This document shows positions 1 through 6,020 of a stretch of DNA of 11,234 bases, in pieces. This DNA is from Bdellovibrio sp. ZAP7 (lineage in GTDB: Bacteria; Bacteroidota; Bacteroidia; Flavobacteriales; Flavobacteriaceae), in assembly GCA_943324165.2 (NCBI GenBank), contig CALPKO020000016.1, positions 1-11,234 of the forward strand. Reading direction: 5' to 3'. The position numbers were made by a program, and so were the translations under genes. The notes below the pieces were generated by a model, which saw only the letters and a list, made by a program, of their open reading frames with translations, was not told the DNA's origin and did not search any database. Position 1 is the first letter of the stretch. The number at the start of each line of letters is the position of its first letter.

Positions 1-696
1 GGGATCAGAACCAATTTTAGAAAAGCGGTCTGTAATGGTTTGTAATCGAACAATGTCTTTTTCTATTTCGGTTACTGTAGTTGCGTCCACATTATCAGCT
101 TTCATAATTTCTAACCAACCGATTAACGAAGAAAGTGGTGTTCCGATTTGGTGTGCAGTTTCCTTCGCCATTCCTGCCCAAAGTTTGTTTTGTGTGGCTA
201 TTTTCGTGCTTTGATAGAAGTTAAAAACCAATGTTCCGAACAAAACAATTATCAAAAGCAAGGCAATTGGATAGTATTTCAATTTGTTCAATAGCGAAGA
301 ATCACCATAATAAAGGTATAATTTTTTGCCTTTGTCATATTCCATCACGATGGGATCATTCTGGTTTTTCAATTTAGCCAAAAACTTTGCAGCTTTCTTT
401 TTATCACTTAAAACATCATTTTCTATATTGGCAGAATTGCTAATAGAATCGTTCTCAATCACCATAATAGGGATGTTTGCATTCTGAATTATTTTTAATG
501 GCAACTCAATATCGGTGTTGACATCTACATTTCTTAAAGTTTTTTGAGCTTCTGCCCAATGCTCCATTTTCTTGCGTTCTTCATTCTTAAAAATCTGAAA
601 AAACGTATAAGTATTCCACAAAATCAGCGAAATAATCACAAATGAAATTAGGATAATTATCCAACGGGTAAAATTTCTTCTTTCTGAAAATTGCAT
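1..696 (-). CDS. Sensor histidine kinase, N-terminal part (cut by window edge)
   Basis: The frame is open from the ATG at 694-696 to the left edge, giving 232 residues with no stop, so the catalytic ATPase domain lies outside the window. Seen: a first membrane helix at about residues 12-30, an extracytoplasmic segment of roughly 110 residues, a second helix at about 143-161, then the dimerisation/phosphoacceptor (HisKA) region with the H-box AKETAHQIGTPLSSL, where H182 is the probable autophosphorylated histidine. The HQIGTPL form of the H-box is common in Bacteroidota kinases. No HAMP domain is obvious between helix 2 and the H-box. The protein should sense an unknown periplasmic or membrane signal and phosphorylate a response regulator that is not visible here. 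Its start lies about 40 bases downstream, in its reading direction, of the structured element at 735-816. Confidence 0.9.
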   Translation of the reverse strand, partial: MQFSERRNFTRWIIILISFVIISLILWNTYTFFQIFKNEERKKMEHWAEAQKTLRNVDVNTDIELPLKIIQNANIPIMVIENDSISNSANIENDVLSDKKKAAKFLAKLKNQNDPIVMEYDKGKKLYLYYGDSSLLNKLKYYPIALLLIIVLFGTLVFNFYQSTKIATQNKLWAGMAKETAHQIGTPLSSLIGWLEIMKADNVDATTVTEIEKDIVRLQTITDRFSKIGSDP

Positions 697-734
697 AAAT
701 CCTTTTTGAAGGCATAAATATAATATTTTTTTAG

Positions 735-816
735 TAGCTAATCTCGCTATACGCTAAATCTTTGCCTCGCTAAAGAAGCGAGACAAAGGATACCGCTTCT
801 ATCAAGGCTAGGGCAG
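735..816 (-). ncRNA. Flavo-1-like structured RNA / dispersed intergenic element
   Basis: This noncoding block is clearly richer in G and C than its surroundings. Read on the minus strand it has an apical hairpin (788 to 760): CTTTGTCTCGCT, a 5-base loop, then AGCGAGGCAAAG. That makes a 12-bp stem with one T-G wobble; on the plus strand the same position is a C/A mismatch, so the minus strand is the likely RNA. An outer TAGC (810-807) can pair with GCTA (738-735). The flanks AGAAGCGGTATCC and TTAGCGTATAGCGAG resemble, from memory, an element found repeatedly between genes in flavobacterial genomes, probably the Rfam motif Flavo-1. The family name is recalled, not searched. It could be a small RNA, a leader of the kinase gene, or a dispersed repeat. 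Confidence 0.5.
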
Positions 817-867
817 TAATTTTCTCAAAAAACCATCGTAAACAACGCAATTTTGGTTCAAAAAAAT

Positions 868-875
868 TATATTTG
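868..875 (+). promoter_or_regulatory. Probable -7 promoter element of the flavin reductase gene
   Basis: TATATTTG matches the Bacteroidota -7 consensus TAnnTTTG exactly and lies 14 bases before the ATG at 890, implying a very short leader. The only TTTG upstream (852-855) is 12 bases away, shorter than the usual spacing, so the -33 half is weak. Confidence 0.4.
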
Positions 876-889
876 TAATAAAAAAAACA

Positions 890-1768
890 ATGTTATCCAT
901 CGACCCAAAAGCCATTTCGCCTACACAATTACAAGCCTATCTTCAAGGCGCTGTTGGTCCTCGACCTATCGCTTTTGCTAGTACTGTCGATAAAAATGGA
1001 ATTCCCAATTTGTCGCCTTTTAGCTTTTTTAATGTCTTTAGTTCTAATCCGCCAATACTTATTTTTTCACCTGCGCGCAGAGTGCGAGACAATTCTATCA
1101 AGCATACTTTGATTAATGTTGAATCCACGCGAGAAGTTGTTATCAACATTGTTAACTTTGAGATTGTTCAGCAAGCTTCTTTATCAAGCACTGAATATGC
1201 AGATGGTGTAAACGAGTTTTTGAAGGCAGGTTTGACGCAAATTCCCTCAGATGTAGTAAAACCATTTCGGGTTGCAGAAAGTCCAGTTCAATTTGAATGT
1301 AAAGTCAATGAGATTATTGCCCTAGGAACCGAAGGCGGAGCAGGAAATTTGGTGATTTGTGAAGTTTTAAAAATCCATATTGACGAAAATATTTTGGACG
1401 AAAACGGAAACATCGACCAACATAAAATAGATTTGGTTGCACGAATGGGAGGAAATTGGTATTCTCGAGCCAACAAAGGGCTTTTTGAAGTGCCAAAACC
1501 ATTGACAACACTTGGCATCGGTGTGGATCAAATTCCAACTTTCATAAAAGAAAGTGACGTTTTTTCGGGCAACGATTTAGGAATGCTTGGTAATGTGGAA
1601 GCTTTGCCAAATAAAGAAGAAGTTAGTATATTTGTAAATCAAAATTTTGATGTAAAAGCAGTTTTGAGTTCCGACGACGAACACCAAATTCAGCTAAAAG
1701 CGAAAGAATTTATCGAAAAAGAACAGGTTTTGTCGGCTTGGAAAGTACTTTTGGCCGAAAGAATATAA
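890..1768 (+). CDS. Flavin reductase-like FMN-binding protein
   Basis: A 292-residue protein of the flavin reductase / flavoredoxin family (FMN-binding split barrel). Seen: the N-terminal GPRPIAFASTVDKNGIPNLS stretch (residues 23-42), followed by SPFSFFN, which is characteristic of the FMN-binding part; then ARMGGNWYSR (residues 184-193), a conserved late motif of the same family. The barrel occupies about residues 1-200, and a C-terminal extension of about 90 residues follows. Family members bind FMN and reduce flavins or act as NAD(P)H:FMN oxidoreductases; the actual substrate cannot be read from sequence. The protein is expected to be cytoplasmic, as no signal peptide is seen. The start is supported by the promoter element 14 bases upstream. 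The next gene begins 40 bases after the stop and may be co-transcribed. Family assignment is secure, physiological role is not. Confidence 0.88.
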   Translation: MLSIDPKAISPTQLQAYLQGAVGPRPIAFASTVDKNGIPNLSPFSFFNVFSSNPPILIFSPARRVRDNSIKHTLINVESTREVVINIVNFEIVQQASLSSTEYADGVNEFLKAGLTQIPSDVVKPFRVAESPVQFECKVNEIIALGTEGGAGNLVICEVLKIHIDENILDENGNIDQHKIDLVARMGGNWYSRANKGLFEVPKPLTTLGIGVDQIPTFIKESDVFSGNDLGMLGNVEALPNKEEVSIFVNQNFDVKAVLSSDDEHQIQLKAKEFIEKEQVLSAWKVLLAERI

Positions 1769-1808
1769 AAGAATTAAAATAAAGTAATAACATAAAAAAC
1801 CACAGAAG

Positions 1809-2192
1809 ATGGAAGTAACAGGAAGAGTAAAAATGATAGATACCACAAAAGAAGTGGGCAGTGCTGGATTTAAAAAAAGAGATATTGTCGTTACGACCGA
1901 TGAGCAATATCCGCAGCAAATTTTAGTTCAATTTGTGCAAGACAAATGCGACTTATTAAATAATTATGTTATCGGCGATAATGTTAAAATAGACATCAAT
2001 TTGCGAGGGAGAGAGTGGACAAATGCGCAAGGTGAAACAGTTTATTTCAACACTATTCAAGGGTGGAGAATCGGAAAAGTGCAAACTGAAAATCCTGCTG
2101 CACAAGGCCAGCAACCACCAATGCCAGCAGCTCCAGCATTTGAACCAGCTGCAGATTTTAAAGAAGAAGACCACGACGATTTACCGTTTTAA
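1809..2192 (+). CDS. DUF3127 protein, SSB-like OB fold with SSB-type C-terminal tip
   Basis: A 127-residue protein I recognise as the Bacteroidota DUF3127 family. Seen: residues 1-92 are beta-rich, with a GREWTNAQGETVYFNTIQGW segment (67-86) that resembles the late strands of single-stranded-DNA-binding OB folds, including aromatic residues W70, Y79, F80 and W86. Residues 93-117 are a low-complexity linker rich in P, Q and A. The last ten residues are KEEDHDDLPF, nearly the acidic D-D-I/L-P-F tip by which bacterial SSB recruits replication and repair proteins. The whole order (OB fold, disordered linker, acidic tip) is that of SSB. Inference: it binds single-stranded nucleic acid and uses the same partner proteins, or competes with SSB. 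The family's official function is unknown. It lies 40 bases after the flavin reductase gene and is followed by a strong terminator. Confidence 0.85.
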   Translation: MEVTGRVKMIDTTKEVGSAGFKKRDIVVTTDEQYPQQILVQFVQDKCDLLNNYVIGDNVKIDINLRGREWTNAQGETVYFNTIQGWRIGKVQTENPAAQGQQPPMPAAPAFEPAADFKEEDHDDLPF

Positions 2193-2200
2193 CAGGTTAT

Positions 2201-2246
2201 TTTACATAAAAAAAAGGAAGCAATCGCTTCCTTTTTTTTATGTAAA
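2201..2246. terminator. Bidirectional intrinsic terminator
   Basis: A perfect 21-bp inverted repeat (2201-2221 and 2226-2246) with a 4-base loop AATC. The core GGAAGC/GCTTCC is flanked by eight A on the left and eight T on the right, so either strand gives a GC core followed by a U run. It starts 8 bases after the stop of the DUF3127 gene and ends 3 bases before the last base of era, serving both convergent genes. Confidence 0.9.
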
Positions 2247-2249
2247 TCC

Positions 2250-3134
2250 TTAGTCATTATAACCAAATCTTTTGAGCATATTGGTGTTGCTTCTCCAGTT
2301 TTTATTCACTTTGACGTATAGCTCAATGTGAATTTGTTTCCCAAAGAATTTTTCTAAATCGGCCCGAGCTTCAACACCAACTTTTTTTAGCGCGGCACCT
2401 TTGTGACCAATCACGATTCCTTTCTGAGTTTCTCGCTCTACCATAATTAATGATCGAATTCGAATAATATTTTCATCTTCAAAAAATTCTTCGGTAACAA
2501 TTTCAACTGCATATGGAATTTCTTTGCTGTAATTGATTAAGATTTTTTCGCGAATGGTTTCATTTACAAAAAAACGTTCGGGTTTGTCCGTCAATTGGTC
2601 TTTTGGGTAGTATGCTGGAGACGCTGGTAACAATTCTATTATCCTACCAAAAACTTCGGGAACATTAAAATTTTGCAATGCCGAAATCGGAAAAATTTCT
2701 GCATTTGGGACTTTTTCTGCCCAAAAAGCAACTTGCTCTTCAAGTTTTTCTTGGTTTGAAATATCGATTTTGTTCAATAAAAGCAGCACAGGAATTTGAG
2801 CATGAATAATTTTATTAAAAAAACTTTCGTCTTTCAGGTTTTGCTCGCCAATTTCGACCATATACACCAAAATATCAGCATCTTCAAAAGCAGATTTTAC
2901 AAAATTCATCATTGATTCTTGCATTTCATACGCCGGTTTTATAATTCCAGGAGTGTCCGACAAAATCAATTGAAAATCTTCACCATTCACAATTCCGAGG
3001 ATTCGGTGGCGTGTAGTTTGCGCTTTAGAAGTAATAATCGATAACCGCTCGCCAACAAAAGCATTCATTAAAGTTGATTTTCCAACGTTGGGGTTTCCAA
3101 TTATATTTACAAATCCTGCTTTGTGTGTAGTCAT
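2250..3134 (-). CDS. era: GTPase Era, 30S ribosomal subunit assembly
   Basis: A 294-residue Era GTPase, the usual family length. Seen: P-loop GNPNVGKST (13-21), switch region TSKAQTTRHR (35-44), DTPG (60-63), NKID (121-124) and SAL (151-153), all five G motifs intact. A C-terminal KH domain (about 200-290) contains VIGHKGAALKKVG, which binds the 3' end of 16S rRNA. Era couples GTP hydrolysis to late 30S maturation and is normally essential; it acts in the cytoplasm and at the membrane. The ATG at 3132-3134 gives the expected N-terminus directly before the G domain. It lies 76 bases downstream of the globin gene in the same direction, so co-transcription is possible. Its 3' end abuts the bidirectional terminator. 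Confidence 0.97.
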   Translation of the reverse strand: MTTHKAGFVNIIGNPNVGKSTLMNAFVGERLSIITSKAQTTRHRILGIVNGEDFQLILSDTPGIIKPAYEMQESMMNFVKSAFEDADILVYMVEIGEQNLKDESFFNKIIHAQIPVLLLLNKIDISNQEKLEEQVAFWAEKVPNAEIFPISALQNFNVPEVFGRIIELLPASPAYYPKDQLTDKPERFFVNETIREKILINYSKEIPYAVEIVTEEFFEDENIIRIRSLIMVERETQKGIVIGHKGAALKKVGVEARADLEKFFGKQIHIELYVKVNKNWRSNTNMLKRFGYND

Positions 3135-3196
3135 TTTAATTTTTTTGCAAAAATACTAAAAAATAAACCTTTATTAGGATTTAGTTTCACGAACGA

Positions 3197-3240
3197 TTTG
3201 TTGTGCAGTTTTATATAATAGTATTTTGTTGTGCAATTTT
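3197..3240 (-). repeat. 16-bp direct repeat across the globin stop codon
   Basis: Two copies of AAAA(T/C)TGCACAACAAA in minus orientation, at 3240-3225 and 3212-3197, differ at one base and are 28 bases apart. The first encodes KIAQQ near the globin C-terminus. The second lies just past the stop and is shifted by one frame, where it would read KTAQQIVRETKS and then a stop. It may be a small tandem duplication that altered the end of the gene. Confidence 0.6.
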
Positions 3241-3594
3241 TATTTGTAAAACTGTCGCCAAATTCAATGCTTGCGTTTTAATTTTTTCGGCATTTTCACC
3301 TTCAAAATTTTCGTCAACAGTTGCGTTAAAATGACCAATCCAAACTTTGAACAATGCTGGTGTTAAATGGCTTTTTGCATCTATATCTAAATGAATTTGC
3401 GTCAGATTATTAGCATAACCGCCAGTTCCTAAAATTACTTGTGACCAAAATGTAACCAAAATCGGCAAATGTTCCTCGATTTTAATTTTCACAACATCCG
3501 TAAAAACATAACTTATTGTATCATCTGAAAGCAGTTTTTTGTAGAATTCATCGACTAATAGATATAAATCGGTTTGGTTTTGAATGTCATTCAT
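3211..3594 (-). CDS. Group III truncated hemoglobin
   Basis: A 127-residue globin of the class III truncated (2-on-2) type, close in length to Campylobacter Ctb. By recalled comparison with Ctb the heme pocket is intact: Y18 in EFYKKL (B10), H42 in EEHLPI (E7), W50 and the FW motif, H68 in TQIHLD as the proximal iron ligand (F8), and W85 in FKVWIGHF. Such proteins bind O2 and NO in the cytoplasm and are linked to nitrosative stress or microaerobic metabolism; the specific role here is unknown. The ATG at 3592-3594 gives a normal N-terminus. A -7 element lies 26 bases upstream of it and a large inverted repeat further up. The C-terminus may have been altered by a short duplication (3197-3240). 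era follows after 76 bases. Confidence 0.92.
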   Translation of the reverse strand: MNDIQNQTDLYLLVDEFYKKLLSDDTISYVFTDVVKIKIEEHLPILVTFWSQVILGTGGYANNLTQIHLDIDAKSHLTPALFKVWIGHFNATVDENFEGENAEKIKTQALNLATVLQIKIAQQNTII

Positions 3595-3619
3595 GTTTGA
3601 TTTTAATTTTGAAGAAAAA

Positions 3620-3627
3620 CAAAGATA
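3620..3627 (-). promoter_or_regulatory. Probable -7 element of the globin(-era) transcript
   Basis: On the minus strand this reads TATCTTTG, an exact match to the Bacteroidota consensus TAnnTTTG, with its last base 25 bases before the globin ATG. No TTG-type -33 box stands at the usual distance, which would fit a promoter that needs an activator. Confidence 0.45.
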
Positions 3628-3668
3628 TGATTTTGATGCCTAGGTTGATTTTTTAGGACAAGTAATAA

Positions 3669-3697
3669 CTTTGACAACTTTTTAAAACTTGTCAAAG
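3669..3697. repeat. 29-bp inverted repeat upstream of the globin gene
   Basis: The arms CTTTGACAA (3669-3677) and TTGTCAAAG (3689-3697) are perfect complements. Inside them is one mismatched position, then TTTT/AAAA pairing, centred on 3683. It lies between the end of the crtA-like gene (3745) and the globin promoter. It could be an operator about 70 bases upstream of the inferred globin start point, or a hairpin that ends the carotenoid transcript, although no U run follows it. Confidence 0.6.
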
Positions 3698-3744
3698 CTC
3701 ATTAAAATTATGATTACTTTTAAAACTATAGGATTGAACGGAAT

Positions 3745-4452
3745 CTAAAAATCTAAAAAACGCTCCACATTTTTACCATTCCATTTGCCTACAAATTGAT
3801 AAGGGATAAATCTTGCAAACAGTTCCTCTTTATACCATTTGAGTTTTCTGGTTAGACGAACAACCTCTTTATGTTTTTCATTTTTATAGGCATAATCAAT
3901 CATTTCGGCCTGCGTTTTCCATACGCTAAGAGTTGCTTGCTGTATCAAAGGCCATTCGCCAACACCTATTGACAGTGCTAGTCCATCGTAATCCTCTAAA
4001 CTCTTGCTCACTTGTCCCACTTTTCTCCAAAAAGAAATTAATTTTGAAATCCGAATACTAGCTCGCGTTAAAACCATAACTGGCTTATCTATAGCCAAAG
4101 TGGCGACAGCAACAAAAGGTTGCTTTCCGTCCCACTTTCCGTGTGCTTCTGCGGCATGTGCAAAAATAGTGAATGATTCAGCGCTTCTAGATTTATAGTC
4201 GTTAAAAAACGAACTTTTTTCAAAAAAATCGGTAGCATGTATTTCTTCTTCCCAAATGCATAATAAGGCATAAGTGCCAAAGTTTGGTTTTGAACTAAAA
4301 CCATTTTCAGCTCCTGAACCCAACAATTTGTAGAACACTAATCCTTCGATATTCTTGAAGTGAGCATGACCAAGTTGCATTTGTGAAAATGCCCAAAGTT
4401 TATTGGAAAAAGATTCCAATTTAAAAAAAGTACAAGTGGTTATTTGGCTCAT
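3745..4452 (-). CDS. crtA: CrtA-like carotenoid oxygenase (spheroidene monooxygenase family; possible 2'-hydroxylase)
   Basis: A 235-residue protein I recognise as the spheroidene monooxygenase (CrtA) family by overall sequence, including FKNIEGLVFYKLLGSG near residue 32, the FTIFAHAAEAHGKWDG region near 94, and the GVGEWPLIQQATLSVWKT region near 163. There is no signal peptide and no classical P450 or flavin motif. In purple bacteria CrtA oxidises C-2 of acyclic carotenoid ends. A related flavobacterial gene (strain P99-3) was reported as a carotenoid 2-hydroxylase in myxol synthesis (recalled knowledge). Position at the end of a cluster with crtD, cruF and crtZ supports the 2'-hydroxylase reading. 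It starts 44 bases after the methyltransferase stop, in the same direction, so it is probably the last gene of the operon. The exact product is inferred. Confidence 0.82.
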   Translation of the reverse strand: MSQITTCTFFKLESFSNKLWAFSQMQLGHAHFKNIEGLVFYKLLGSGAENGFSSKPNFGTYALLCIWEEEIHATDFFEKSSFFNDYKSRSAESFTIFAHAAEAHGKWDGKQPFVAVATLAIDKPVMVLTRASIRISKLISFWRKVGQVSKSLEDYDGLALSIGVGEWPLIQQATLSVWKTQAEMIDYAYKNEKHKEVVRLTRKLKWYKEELFARFIPYQFVGKWNGKNVERFLDF

Positions 4453-4496
4453 GGTATTGTGTTTTGTTTTGAATGGAATTTTTGATTACAATTAGA

Positions 4497-5432
4497 TTAT
4501 TTTTTTTCAATCACCACTATTTGTATGCCTATTGGGAATAGTTTTTCCAAAGCAAAAAATGGTAAAGTAACGACTTTTAAAAGCACAAGCATCCAAAAAT
4601 GATTAGCCATATTACCCGACCAATCAGTCCCTTTTTTTTCCATTCTACCGAGCCACCATAGGGTAAATGCATCAAGCGTTCCGTAGCGCAAATGTTTTTT
4701 AATTTCCCATTTGTCTTTTTGGAACAAATGAGTAAAACTCTTTTCAGTTAATAATGAAATATGCCTCGGGCTATGCCATCCTTGCCAATTTGTTTTTTGA
4801 ATTTTTGCAGTAATACTTTTATAATCGGGCACTTCGATTATTAGTTTTCCTCCATGTTTTAGACAATTATAGAGTTTTTCAATTGTTTTATTTGGGTTGT
4901 AATCGTGTTCTAAATAATGCCATAGCGTAATTACGTCAAATTGTTTTGTAGCATCAAACGCTTCAATTGAAACTTTTTTTAGTATTAGATTGGGATAGTT
5001 TTTGCCTTTCCAGCCTGAATCTGAAAAATCAATTCCAGTGCAATTTACGTTTGCATTTTGCTGCAGCATTTCTAAAAAACTCGGATTACCACATCCTACA
5101 TCTAGAATGCTAAGATTTTGATTGTTGTTTTTTAGGTGTTTTTTTACAAAATTAACACGCTTTAAATCTAGATGCTTCTGACTTTTGACCACAAAAGAAC
5201 TGTATTTTCCCCAAGCTAAATGTCCTCTATAAGGTAAATAATTATCAGTATAATAATGGTCTAATTTTTCAGGCGTTACTGGGTTTATTAAAAATACGGC
5301 TTCGCAATTATTGCAAATATTAAAAACAAAAAGCTCATTATTTGTCTCATGCATCAATGCATTTGTAGAGATGAAAAAAGTAGTTTCGGTGTTTTTACAA
5401 ATCAGACAATTGATAGCCTTTGTATGTTTCAT
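4497..5432 (-). CDS. Class I SAM-dependent methyltransferase with N-terminal zinc-binding cysteines
   Basis: A 311-residue protein from the ATG at 5430-5432. An in-frame TTG at 5453 would add seven residues and is less likely. Seen: two CxxC pairs (C9/C12 and C40/C43), suggesting a small zinc ribbon; the SAM-binding motif ILDVGCG (109-115); the later ITLWHYLEH motif; and a hydrophobic C-terminal segment (WMLVLLKVVTLPFFALEKLF) that may touch the membrane. This CxxC-plus-Rossmann architecture is widespread in Bacteroidota, often near envelope or polysaccharide genes, with mostly unknown substrates. Here it sits between crtZ (107 bases upstream) and the crtA-like gene (44 bases downstream), all in one direction. 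Inference: it could O-methylate a hydroxylated carotenoid, but it might equally act on an unrelated lipid or glycan. The fold is certain, the substrate is not. Confidence 0.9.
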   Translation of the reverse strand: MKHTKAINCLICKNTETTFFISTNALMHETNNELFVFNICNNCEAVFLINPVTPEKLDHYYTDNYLPYRGHLAWGKYSSFVVKSQKHLDLKRVNFVKKHLKNNNQNLSILDVGCGNPSFLEMLQQNANVNCTGIDFSDSGWKGKNYPNLILKKVSIEAFDATKQFDVITLWHYLEHDYNPNKTIEKLYNCLKHGGKLIIEVPDYKSITAKIQKTNWQGWHSPRHISLLTEKSFTHLFQKDKWEIKKHLRYGTLDAFTLWWLGRMEKKGTDWSGNMANHFWMLVLLKVVTLPFFALEKLFPIGIQIVVIEKK

Positions 5433-5539
5433 TTGATTGTATATTTTTAACAACAGCTAGTGAAAAACAAATAGCTACATTCAAGTAAAAGCACAATACT
5501 TAATACTAAAGAGGAGTATATTTTTTTCTAAAGATGGTT

Positions 5540-6019
5540 TTATGCAGAAAGAGTTTTAGACTGTTTTAGAGCAGCTTGAATGTATTTTTTCTTTATAATT
5601 AACATTCCAAAACTTTCTCCACCTTCTTTTCCGATGTTTTTATGGTGCATTTTGTGAGCACGACGCAAGGCTAAAACATAAACATTTTTCGTTTTTGTAA
5701 AAACTTTAAAACGCTGGTGAATGATGAGGTCATGAACAAAAAAATAAGCTAAACCATAAAGCAGAATACCAAAGCCAACCCAAGTGTACCAGGCATATTG
5801 GTTCATCATGCCAAACATTATGAGTAACCAGCTTGGCACCGCATAAATGATAAAAAACAAATCGTTTCTTTCGAACCAACTTTGATGGTCTTTTTTGTGA
5901 TGATCAGCATGAAAATACCACATAACGCCATGCATGATGTATTTGTGATTTGCCCAAGCAGAAAATTCGGTTAATATAAAAGTGATTAAAACTATGCTGC
6001 AATTAATTATTATTTCCAT
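5540..6019 (-). CDS. crtZ: Beta-carotene 3-hydroxylase CrtZ
   Basis: A 159-residue integral membrane di-iron hydroxylase of the CrtZ / fatty acid hydroxylase superfamily, with normal CrtZ length. Seen: four histidine boxes, HKYIMH (25-30), HADHH (37-41), HDLIIHQR (96-103) and HKMHH (122-126), which bind two irons; hydrophobic helices at about 4-20, 54-70 and 78-95. CrtZ adds a hydroxyl at C-3 of beta-ionone rings, making zeaxanthin from beta-carotene or hydroxylating the single ring of gamma-carotene derivatives. The stop of cruF and the start of this gene are 1 base apart, so the two are translationally linked. With cruF and crtD next to it, monocyclic carotenoids are the likely substrates. 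Confidence 0.92.
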   Translation of the reverse strand: MEIIINCSIVLITFILTEFSAWANHKYIMHGVMWYFHADHHKKDHQSWFERNDLFFIIYAVPSWLLIMFGMMNQYAWYTWVGFGILLYGLAYFFVHDLIIHQRFKVFTKTKNVYVLALRRAHKMHHKNIGKEGGESFGMLIIKKKYIQAALKQSKTLSA

Positions 6020-6020
6020 G

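Noticed and set aside
943..1538. Minus-strand frames of 68-76 codons inside the flavin reductase gene
   Set aside because: Antisense shadows of a clear conserved gene, with no family resemblance.
2023..2253. 76-codon plus-strand frame overlapping the DUF3127 gene
   Set aside because: It runs out of frame through a recognised gene and then through the terminator; composition is that of a shadow frame.
5433..5453. TTG start adding seven residues to the methyltransferase
   Set aside because: The ATG at 5430-5432 begins just before the first conserved cysteine pair; the extra residues have no support.
5455..5490. AGCTA/TAGCT hairpin between crtZ and the methyltransferase
   Set aside because: Only five base pairs in AT-rich sequence with no following T run; likely chance.
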